Shown in pieces: positions 32,400-42,390 of a stretch of DNA of 64,000 nucleotides (positions within the stretch are counted from its first letter, which is position 1; every line of letters begins with the position of its first letter). Source of the stretch: Anaspis maculata (lineage: Eukaryota; Arthropoda; Insecta; Coleoptera; Scraptiidae); assembly GCA_949128115.1 (NCBI GenBank), contig OX421963.1, forward strand, positions 78,983,635 through 79,047,634. Reading direction: 5' to 3'. The position numbers and the translations under genes are program-made. The notes under the pieces are model-generated. The model worked only from the letters and a program-made list of their open reading frames with translations. It made no database searches and was not told where the DNA came from.

Positions 32400-32980
32400 G
32401 TTGAAACGTGCTATTTCACAAGAAAAATTAAGCTACGATCAGAATGTAGCTTTGAACTGATACTTCAACCATTTAATGGCATGAACATAGTTTTCTCTAT
32501 CAAACAAAATAAGGGAAAAAAATCGGAGCCGTATTTTGATCATGACATCATTTTTCTTCCGAAAATGCGGAATAAATTTTGCAAAGATACGCGAAGTTTC
32601 GATCTATAAATTTGTTGTTTTGTAGCTCCATTTCCATCGTGGTTCAGAACACCCATGATCACAATTCTGACATAGATTGTTCAATTAAACTATTTAATGG
32701 ATGAATTCCATAACTATGTAGAAGTTTCTATCGCTGTTACAAAGTCACGAAATAATTTTGTTCCAAAACGTGCATCATGTACCTAGGAATTTAATTTCGA
32801 AAGCTCGCATTGTCGGAAGAAAAATGATGTCAGGACCAAAATACCGCCCCGATTTCAGTTTTTTCCGTTTTGTTCGATAGAGAAAACTATTTTCCTGCCT
32901 CGAAATGAATAAAGAACCAAATAAAAGCTACATTCTGATCGTAGCCTAATTTTTCCTGTGAAATAGCACACGTTTCATCA
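32400..32980. repeat. Inner palindrome F5 (~580 bp)
   Basis: Arms about 32400-32580 and 32805-32980 pair (GTGCTATTTCAC with GTGAAATAGCAC; ATCAGAATGTAGCTT with the complement near 32930; GACATCATTTTTCTTCCGA with the complement near 32817). No genes. It sits inside the loop of F4. Confidence 0.75.
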
Positions 32981-33287
32981 AGTCAAGCTTTGACATGGTA
33001 CATCTCAAGAAAAAAAACAACTCCGTGACTCCTGTAAAAACGGGAAAAGAAATCAGAAAATGATATTTGTGTGTGAAATAGTCCAAAGTAACTTTTCAAA
33101 TCAAAATCATGGTTGGGAATACATTGGACACTGATAGAACTGGAGCTATAAAACATAAAGCATAAAGAAATGAAAAACGTGTATTGCAAGCACAAAAATC
33201 AGACAGCGCAAATGACCCGCAAAACCGAGCGCAAAACGCCCAATCCAGGTGCAAGTGGTGCAAGCTTTCAACAAATCAGGAAGAAGC

Positions 33288-35549
33288 TCAAAGCAACAAA
33301 TGACCAAATTCCTTTGAAATCATATCAAAACTCTCCCTCAGCCACACTTCAAATTCTTTGGCTATTCTCTTGAAGGGCTTATTTTTGAAAGTAGATGGAA
33401 ATACGTTGAATAATTTAGGCATCATGTAGGAAATGTGTCTTTGAGTTCGAGTGAAATTCGCCTGGTGTAGAGCAACACTGCGATCAGTCACGGCTCTAGT
33501 CACTCTACCATGCGAAACCAACGTACTGAAACCGTTCGTGCAAAGAGCGAATCTTGTCATGCTTCTTACAAAAATCTGTCTGACCGTAAGGACATCAGAC
33601 TCTCTAAAGAGGTCAACACTTGAAAAACGTTTTGTCTTGTGAAGCATAATTTTCAAAATATATTTTTGTGCAGCACAAACAGGTTCCAAACGGGTCCCGC
33701 AGGCAGACCCCCATGCCAGAATTTCATAACCGATAACAAACTCACAAAGTGCAAAGTAAATCGATCTCAACATCTTTTTACCAAAAATATCGCGGAGTTG
33801 ATGAAATTTAAAAATTAGCTTCCTAACTTTAGCTGCAACATAAGAGCAATGTATGTCCCACCTCATGAATCTATCAAAATAAACACCCAGATATTTCATG
33901 TTGCTTCTAGAATCGATCCCCTCACGGCAGTCACATCCTTGCGGAATACATGTAGAAGAATGTCATATCTCTAATATCTCATATTATATCATATCTCATA
34001 TCTCTAGAAGAACTCCATGTCATATCTCTGACCAAAATAACGGTATCATCCGCATAACATACAGTTTTAACATCTGAAATACAATCCGCGAGATCGTTGA
34101 CATAGATCAAAAACAAGATAGGGCCCAACACAGTACCCTGCGGAACCCCGCAATCCAAGGATACGAAATCACTTAGTGTAGTACCAATTTTTACTCTTTG
34201 ACAACGGTGAGTAAATAGGATCGAAACAGCTTAAGTGCAACTCCCCTAACACCTATATTTTCCAACTTTTCGAGCAGAGTACTGTGCATCACAGTATCGA
34301 AGGCCTTCGATAAATCCAAAAAAATTGCCAGTGGCTTTTGACCCTCATTGAAACTTTGAATAATATAGTTATTCACCTCATGAATAGCATTTTCTGTGCT
34401 TGACCCCTGCCCAAACCCGAACTGAGAGGCAGACAAAATACTCTGAACTTCCAGGAAACTCCACAGGCGCATCGTGATACACTTCTCAATAGTTTTACTG
34501 GTAGGACTAGTTAGAGCTATAGGCCTATAATTATTCAGATCTTTTTTGTCTCCAGCCTTGTGAAGTGGAATGATGACTGCTGTCTTGAATATGGAGGGAA
34601 ATATCCCACAACTGAATGTTAGATTAATTAGGTGCAACAAAGGCGTGACCAATTGTTTGTAGTATCTTTTTATAATATTTGCAGAAACGGAGCCATCAAA
34701 TCCAGCCGAGGAGGTCTTAAGGGAATTTATTGCCTTGCACAATTCTTCTACACCAATTGGACTTAAAAATAAGGAATTTGCATTTTTGTTTTTAATAAAT
34801 AAATCTTTGTTTTTCGGAATATTGACCTGTTTTGCCAATTTCGATCCTACAGTACTGAAGAAGGAGTTAAATTCATTTGCAATACCCCTAGCAATACCCT
34901 TCTGATCAGTGATTTCTACATTACTCACATCCCCATTGATAACGTTAATTTTATTACAGTTTGAAACTTCATTCATAACACTCTTTATAACCTGCCATAA
35001 TTTCCTTGGGTCATTCTTTTTGTCCGCCATTTCAAATTTATAATAGTTGATTTTGCTTTTGTTGAGAAGCCTGCTTAAATGATTTCTATAGATTTTATAA
35101 CCTTCAAAAGCTTTTTTGTCATTAGGATTTATGGTACACAACTTTTTAAGATTATCACGGTGTCTGATTGAACGCAATAGTCCTTGCGTAATCCACGGTT
35201 TGATACAGAATTTTTTTCCAGATGCAGTACGTATTCTGGTTGCATCATTGATGTGTTTTTCGAGTGTAAAGAGGAACAACTTAGCTGCATTATCAGGATC
35301 TTCACAACATAAAACTTCACCCCACGTTTCCTCATTCAAAATTTCACTAAGCTTTTCAAAATTGACTGTTCTAAAATTATGTGAACGATTTTTATCCTTA
35401 CCATTATTCTCTAAATCAACATTAATTTTTAACAATATCGGATAATGATCTGTCAACGAATTATTTAAAATGAAAGAGTCAAACATCAAATTTAAGGGGA
35501 AAAAATCATGTTTTTCCTGATGAAACCGGTTTGAACACGTCGCTATCAA
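33288..35549 (-). pseudogene. Jockey/CR1-type non-LTR retrotransposon ORF2 relic
   Basis: Minus strand. The long frame 35549-34191 begins at the end of the endonuclease domain (TDHYPILLKI) and runs into reverse transcriptase: FKTAVIIPLHKAGDK, NYRPIALTSP, SQFGFGQGSSTENA and AIFLDLSKAFDTV. A frameshift near 34190 is followed by GVPQGTVLGPILFLIYVNDL and the catalytic YADDT near 34060. A short AT-rich repeat (AGATATGAG units, about 33955-34015) replaces part of the RT. The last part is MKYLGVYFD to the stop at 33288. The N-terminal endonuclease is gone and the frame is broken at least twice, so it is inactive. Superfamily placement (Jockey or CR1) is by motif only. Confidence 0.85.
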
Positions 35550-35883
35550 AATTTTATACTTATTTTTGGAATCAGAGAGTGCGATTTAGTTAGAAATGAT
35601 ACCAAATATGTCAAAAAAGGTGTTAGTCATGGTTTACTACGCCACTGGTGCATATTTCTTTCTGGAAACTTATTTCATTGCGTTCCTTGACCTTGAAAAT
35701 ATAAGGTCCAATGAAAAAAGTATAAAAAAGGAACGATTTGAAAAATGGTAACTTCTTGTACTTTCGATCTCCAACAGAAAAAAAGCCAAGCCTCGGACAG
35801 ATTAGGACTTTTAATATGTTCTTCCCCATCAAATTCTGGAGGGATAATCAAATTTTCAGATTTTCCTTAATTTATTCCAGGTT

Positions 35884-36530
35884 AAAACCTGTTTTCCTGG
35901 GCTAGTATTCAGCGAAGCTGATGCTGTTCCATACAACAAGGATAAAAACTTGAAAATGTGTGGTATTTTGTACCAATTGTCTAGTGCTCGGAGCTCTTAA
36001 TAATAAAATTCTCAACCTGCATGCCTTCATCTTCCTTCATTCTTAATTTATCAGGTATATTGCTTTTCACATTTTCTCGTTAGACAGTGCACTGGTGCCC
36101 GATCTAGGCTTCTCTTAAAAGGGTGTAAAATCCAATATTACCGTCCCTCATCTTCACGCGAGAGGCAAAAAGGGGTCTGGCGGCGGAAGCCCCTGGTAGC
36201 ACCACAGACAAAAAAAAAATAGGACCACGCTGCCGGTCTTTTGTACACTTCGCCGTACCGCCGGCTGGAGGCACGTATACTCTTATAGCGTCTTAGGGAG
36301 TTTGGTCCTGAGACCACCCGAGGAGGAGTTTCAGCCAGCTTCGGATCAGATAAAAGACGCCCGTCTACCATCCAACTCTTGGCAACGGCCAGCGTTGCTG
36401 AAGAGCGAAATTACACTTTCCTCAATTTTTTGAACCCTTTTATTATGCCATCTAGAGCATACGCTCCGGTTTGACCCCCCCCTAGATTTGGCGCTGCCTA
36501 CTATGTACGTTATTACTGACCAGTAATAAG
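35884..36530. other. Intergenic stretch with a GC-richer patch
   Basis: Bases 36120-36480 are GC-richer and open on the minus strand for 77 codons (to 36138). The frame has no recognised motif and lacks other support. It could be a repeat or a 3' part of an element; no gene is called. Confidence 0.35.
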
Positions 36531-36538
36531 AAAATGCG
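36531..36538. repeat. 8-bp target duplication AAAATGCG (left)
   Basis: Identical to 38244-38251, directly flanking the inverted termini TAGTGTTTCGG and CCGAAACACTA. Eight bases is the hallmark of hAT transposition. Confidence 0.92.
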
Positions 36539-38243
36539 TAGTGTTTCGGACGAGACGAGACGAGACGAGATTTTGATGATCTCGATCTCGATCTCGGAAA
36601 ATCTCGAAAGTAACGATCTCGTCTCGATTTTCCGAGAATCTCGAGTATAAGATCTCGATCTCGATCTCGATCTTGCCGAGATCTCGACGAGATTATTGAA
36701 AAAAGTTAAAACAAGAAGGTTTGTTTGAAGACAAATTGATTTTTGTTTAATACCATCCTTAAACCATATTTCTAGGAAGCTTGTCATTTGAGTCACTTTT
36801 GATCCAATCCCTTTCCCAGAATTTATACTATCCAAAGTCAATTCCGATTCTTGATCCTTCTAACCTAAACCTTTAGCTTTCAGGAGCCCTCATTTTCCAA
36901 AATCGGTCAATAACGAATAAAGTTATTACCGCGGAATCAAAAGGTTACATATTTGAGATCACCCTGTTATTTGAGGCGATAGACTCAAAATTTCAAAAAC
37001 CGTCTCGAGGTATGGGAACATATCTCCCCTGAAACACTTGGAAAAAAAAACAAAAACCATTTTTTGTGGATAGAAGGCTATTCAAACTTTTCGATTTTTG
37101 AAGTACAGGGTGTTCACGATGAAATTCACCCCCCTCGTCTAGGAGATTCACCTTTGAAATATTTTGGAAAACTAAAAACTTTTTTCCAACGATTTTTCCC
37201 AGAGATCTTGAATCAATCGTCCAAAAGTTTTCAATTGTACCGTATACAGGATGTGACATGTAACTTTCTTATTTCAAATGCAACACCCTTTATTTTATTA
37301 CGTCATTTGATGAAGCCTTTCTTCCTGATTACAAAGATTATATAACATTTATGATTTATTTTGACAAGGAAGCTGTCAAAAAAATAATAAAATAGGTAGT
37401 CAAATATAAATTGAAAATTAAAAATTACGCGACATCCTGTAACAAATTACACCATTCATCCATGCAGAGTTGAATTCTGCAGACAAAATGCGACGAGAAT
37501 AACTCTATTTCAAGTGAGCCGTCGAAACCAGAGCCATCTTGCCGTGAAACAAAATTATTTGACTACCTATTTTCTTATTTTTCCGACAACTTACTTGTCA
37601 AAATAAATCGTAAGTGTTATTCATATATATATTTGTGATCAGAAAAAAAAGCTCCACCAAATAACGAAATAAAATATAGGGTGTTGCATTTAAAATAAAA
37701 AAAGTTACATATCACACCCTGTATACGGTACCAATTAGAAACTTTTAGAGGATCGACTTGAGGTCCCTGGGAAAAATCGTGAAGAAAAAGTTTTAAGTTC
37801 TTCAAAAAATCTTGAAGGGGAATCTACTGGAGGGGGGTGAATTTTATCGTGAACACCCTGTACCTGATTGAGCGCCGTGTCCGTGTATAATTAATACGAA
37901 AGACCTGCACCAAAAATGGCCTAGACAAGTTGTAGTTTACTACGTGATCTGATCAGTAAATAAAAAATTATTCAAAATAGTTCACTCATCCAAGAGTTAT
38001 GACACCTTGAATGCGAATGACATTTTTGGGTGGCCCACTTCAATTGGTGCGCAGTTTATTTATAGATGGCGCTCTTGGGTTTATCGAGATCTCGACCGAG
38101 ATCTCGATCTCGACGAGATCTCGACATGATAGATCTCGTTCTCGACCTTGAAGGTTACAAGTGATCTCGATCTCGATCTCGTCTCGAAATCTCGACAAGA
38201 TCGAGACGAGATCGAGATTTCTCTCGTCTCGTCCGAAACACTA
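36539..38243. mobile_element. Non-autonomous hAT-type element filled with GATCTC repeats
   Basis: 1705 bp with inverted ends TAGTGTTTCGGACGAGACGA and the complement, and perfect 8-bp duplications. Both subterminal regions (36555-36690 and about 38090-38230) consist of degenerate GATCTC/CGAGAT repeats. No transposase frame is present; the frame 36841-36482 on the minus strand just translates the repeat. Its centre has been entered by, or contains, a second palindromic unit (37106-37860). The hAT assignment follows from duplication length and TAG...CTA termini and cannot be confirmed without a related autonomous copy. Confidence 0.85.
37106..37860. mobile_element. Palindromic element inside the hAT element (CAGGGTGTTC ends)
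   Basis: CAGGGTGTTCACGAT at 37106 and its complement ending at 37860 are each flanked by TA (37104-37105 and 37861-37862), as expected of a TA-targeting element. The arms match over roughly 250 bp each with many mismatches (GGTGTTGCATTT and ACACCCTGTATACGG inside the right arm have partners in the left). No coding sequence. Confidence 0.7.
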
Positions 38244-38251
38244 AAAATGCG
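38244..38251. repeat. 8-bp target duplication AAAATGCG (right)
   Basis: Partner of 36531-36538. Confidence 0.92.
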
Positions 38252-40356
38252 GTAATATCATGTCCATGGAGATCTTGGCGATCTTGACCATCTTACCTAC
38301 TTGGCACTGTTTTTTTCTTCAAAACAGGCATTTTTCTCTATTCACCCAGCACCCACCTAGCTACTAAGTAGGTAGGTTTAGGACTCCATGGTTTAGGGGT
38401 ACTTGGTTCTTATACCAGAATGTTCAACTCTTCAAATTCCGAGCTGTAGGTACGCATGAAGCGGCTTTGACGGTGCCGCATTTTCGAATCCACCCTGTGC
38501 AAGCGGTGTGCATTAATTAAATCTGTCAACGTGGCCGGCTCCGGATGCCCGCTTCACATTCCGTTTGTCATATCCAATGTAGGCTGTGGTTTTGGTTCGG
38601 TAGAACTGGCGCTGATGCCATTCCACTTCGGTTTTCCAATATTTTCATTATTTTCGCCGGCGCAAAATCGTCGTCGACAAACAGAATAGGTAGGTATATG
38701 GGCTGGCAGGGCACAAGCTTAACACCATCATGCACACCATCGGCAGGAGCAGCCCCTCTGGAATTTTCGCCTTGGCGGTTAGTACCTGACGCTAATTGCG
38801 AACGAACGGATGAAAAATGAAGCTCTGCGAGTCCCGGTAATGGGCATACCCCGCCTCCCATTTACACCCTCCGGGTCCCCATCCCGCGGCCGCCAAACCA
38901 AGCAAGAGTACCTACTTCATTCCGCAAAATGATGTATTATTAAAATTTAATCCTCGATTTAATCAATATGGAAGTCACAGCAGAGAGTCGCTTGGTTGTG
39001 AAAAGGGGAAGGGGGCCACCGGCAAGCACCACAGAATAAACCTGATTGTTTGTGGCGTTTGTTGGTGCTGTAAATTTGATTACGCAACACCTGAGGGGCA
39101 TTCAACTCTGCATGTGATTTTTTATGATTTAATAATTCCAAATACCTTTTTTATTTTTTCATATTTTTATTCTCCATATTTGCACATTCTCCTAAATAGT
39201 ACATCGCATGTTTTCCCCAAAGCCCATTACGTCAGTCATGAAGGAGCACAATAACCGCAGTATATTGCATGCACTATACGTAGATACACATACACGGTTA
39301 ATGCCTCTATTAAATTAGAAGAAAAATACGAGGAAAACAGCTTACCGAAATTACGCGCAAGTTCCAGTGTATAGAGTCCCAAAATTGGCACTGCTCATTT
39401 AAATTTCACCAAGTACAGAAAAACTTTTTTTTTCAAAAATTCACCCAAACACCCACACAGAACTTCACTAGTATCTAATGATATTGTACGATATGTTTGA
39501 GTTTGCAGAAATATTCTAGAAAGTCGCTGAGAAAAATTCCACCAGCACCGATTGTCGTCCGTAAAAGCGTTCTGATTTTATATCGAATATCGAAATAAAG
39601 GGGCAGCGGATGCGCGGAGCTTGTGCTAGCTCGACAACAACCCTCAGCACAGTGAGGCACGATAACGCGTGCCGCCAACTTCCACCCCCGACGGCGGAGG
39701 CGGCGCGTTAACCCTTGTGCGCCTCTTCACAAAAAAGAAAAACGGAAACTTTCGTTCAACTTTTTAAACGTGACTTGTTTTCATTACACAACTCAATTTG
39801 TTCAGTTTTTACGCATTTGCAAATTTCCACGTGAGCGGAGAGTTCTTTTTTTCGAATTTATTGTTATTCAAATTTCAAACGGTCCGAGAATTCGTTCGGC
39901 ATCCGCCTCGACGTTCTGCCTACGTTTAGATTTCAGCTTCCGTGTTTGATGTGCTTCAACAAGTGCCTACTACCTACTAAGTATACCTACCTAAAAATAC
40001 CTAAAATTATCTCAAAACGGAGTCTTGAAAGCTCACCAAACAGCAGGTAGCCAGTTATACCATTTCCCGAGCCATTTCTAAGGTTTTTGATGCAGTTTTT
40101 CTGGAATGCACTGTTCGTTGGCCTTATCTTTTGGCAAACCATCCAACAGATATGAAGGTCAAGAGTCTTGAAATGAGGTTCATACAGTGTGGTATGTAAA
40201 ACGTTGCAAAATTCCGATGCATTCAACCAAGCGCCGTTTGAACAAAGATTTTTTTTTCATGAATTTCAACACCAAATGCATGAAGATAGACCTCATCACC
40301 TGCGACCGACTTTTGATTTTTTTGCCCATCTGTTTTATTAACAGGATGATAAAAAT
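38252..40356. other. Intergenic stretch, no gene recognised
   Basis: Short TACCTA/GTAGGT clusters occur at 38355-38375 and 39965-39995. Frames at 38545-38820 and 39475-39678 have no motif. Nothing else is supported. Confidence 0.4.
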
Positions 40357-40819
40357 AGTCCGGATGCTAGTTGCATAAAATGGAATGAACCTCGCATTTT
40401 CTGATGAGAAGACGCTACTTGTTGGAAATGTTCTTTGCATCAAACTCTCCCGATCCAGTAAGGTAGCCATCAGCGCCATCTATGCCGGCAGCGTGTACAG
40501 AGTGAAACAAAACAAAAAAGTTGGAAAATCATATTTAAATAACCGAAGCATGCGGAGACGTGTAATTTACCACATCCATTGACTGTTTTATGGTCATGAA
40601 GTCACAGCAAACCGTTCTTGATTACCTTGAACCGTCTTTGGAATGTAGGAGAAAAACGATAAAAAAAAAACACTCTTTTTTCCATAAATAAGTGATTCTT
40701 ATAGATATTGACACAATACTTGGTATTTCTACAAAAAGTAATGTTAGAAATGATATGAGCTGGGTAGCCAATTTTTAAGCCAACTATTTCCAGAGATACG
40801 ATTGTCAACTTTTTTTCCC

Positions 40820-40827
40820 TCTTGAAC
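40820..40827. repeat. 8-bp target duplication TCTTGAAC (left)
   Basis: Repeated at 41035-41042. The opposite palindrome arm (near 42310-42320) shows the unduplicated sequence, which proves the insertion. Confidence 0.92.
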
Positions 40828-41034
40828 CGAGGGACAAACCGCTCGGGAAGTCTGGTGTACATGCCGGGGGAAGTCCAGGGGAAGTCCGGGGGAAGTCCGG
40901 GGGAAGTCCGGGGGAAGTCCGGGGGAAGTCCGGGGAAGTCCGGGGAAGTCCGAGGAAGTCCGTAAGAAGTCCGGGGGAAATCCTTACGAGGGGGAAGTCT
41001 GGTGTACAGGATTTGACCAGCGGTTTGCCCCTCG
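40828..41034. mobile_element. 207-bp TIR element with GGGGGAAGTCC minisatellite
   Basis: Ends CGAGGGACAAACCGCTCGG and the complement of CGAGGGGCAAACCGCTGG form imperfect terminal inverted repeats, flanked by perfect 8-bp duplications. The interior (about 40866-40985) is 9-11 tandem units of GGGGGAAGTCC, 10-12 bp each. It is too small to code. hAT-like by duplication length, though the termini are unusual for hAT; other 8-bp superfamilies are possible. Confidence 0.85.
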
Positions 41035-41042
41035 TCTTGAAC
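41035..41042. repeat. 8-bp target duplication TCTTGAAC (right)
   Basis: Partner of 40820-40827. Confidence 0.92.
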
Positions 41043-42390
41043 ACCATCTTGAATCTGCCCTGTGAGGCATCGTTGAAAAAGTGATTGGTTATTATAATGA
41101 TGGTAATATGAGATCATTGCATCGCAAAAACAACCTCCTCATCATAATTTAGTGACCTCTTCGGCGGGAAAGATATATCATTCACGTATTTTCTGGCTCT
41201 TCAAAGCTTTAATAGTGCCCATGGTGGCATTTTCAACATTTCAACATCTGGAATGGTGAAATATGTTACGCACTATGCACCTTGATGTACTTTGAGGTAG
41301 CCTACCAAGTTTTGCAATCATCAATTGAAAGGTTTGTTCTTTAAAGCTGTTTGAACAAAATTTGTTTGATTTTTTTATGGAAAATGCAAAACGTTGGATC
41401 ACCCTTATTTGATTCCTCGTTGAGGAAAGCCTGAAACCGAAAGTCTCCAAAATTTCCATGCTAATGGTTCACTGAGAACTGCTCTTCAATGTGTAGTTGT
41501 CAGAATCTGCATAGTTGCGTTCAGATTCCAGACAGAGAGCGACAAAGAAGTTCATGCGGTGAAAAAAGACACAACTTTCAATGCAACGGAGTAATCCCGG
41601 AAATGTCCCTTTTAGATAGGCTTCCCGCAATACACAAGTTCTGTAAGACTCTCAAGCGTGGGTAAAAGGCTTGAAACATTACTAACTCAAGGCTTTAACA
41701 GTGTACCAAATTGCACATTTATGTTATAAAAAGCAAGGTCTCCATACAGCTTTCAGTCTAGCTCTGGACTAGTTTTTTCTCGACTGTAATTTATGTCTTT
41801 TTCTACTGCATGAACTTCTTTGTCACTCTCTGTCTGGAGTCTGAACGCAACTATGCAATTTTTGACAACTAAGCATTGAAGAGCACTTCCCACTGAACCA
41901 TTATCATAAAAAATTCGAAGACTTTTGGTTTCAGGCTTTCCTCAGTGAGGGATCAAGTGAGGGAGAGAAACCCAATATTTTGTATCTTTCATGAAAAAAC
42001 GACACAAATTTTGTTCAAATAGCTTTTAAGAACAAACCTCTCAATTGATGATGATGAAACTTGGTAGGCTACCTCAAAGTACATCAAGGTTCATAATGAG
42101 TAGCATATTTTACCATTCCAGATGTTGCAAGTGCCATCATGGGCAGTAAAGCTTTGAAGAGCCAAAAAATACGTGAATCACAATTCTTTCCCGCCGAAGA
42201 GGTCACTAAATTATGATGATGAGGTTGTTTTTGCGGTGCAATGATCTCATATTACCATAATTATAATAACCAATCACTTTTTCAACGATGCCTCACAGGG
42301 CAGATTCAAGATGGTGTTCAAGAGGGAAAAAAAGTTGACAATCGTATCTCTGGAAATAGTTGGCTTAGAAATTGGCTACCCAGCTCATAT

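Larger units (their letters stand above)
31988..35883. repeat. Outer inverted repeat F4 enclosing a palindrome and a non-LTR relic
   Basis: Arms at about 31988-32350 and 35575-35883 are inverted copies with shared phrases such as CTGTCCGAGGCTTGGC, ACAAGAAGTTACCATTT and TTTGGTATCATTTCT. They are diverged by indels, so the structure is older than F1. Between the arms lie the palindrome at 32400-32980 and the RT relic at 33288-35549. Confidence 0.75.

Noticed and set aside
36138..36371. 77-codon minus-strand frame
   Set aside because: No recognised domain, short, no exon structure; cannot be told from a repeat.
40866..40985. Regular short repeats resembling a CRISPR array
   Set aside because: Units are 10-12 bp with no spacers, inside a small TIR element in eukaryotic DNA. 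It is a minisatellite.
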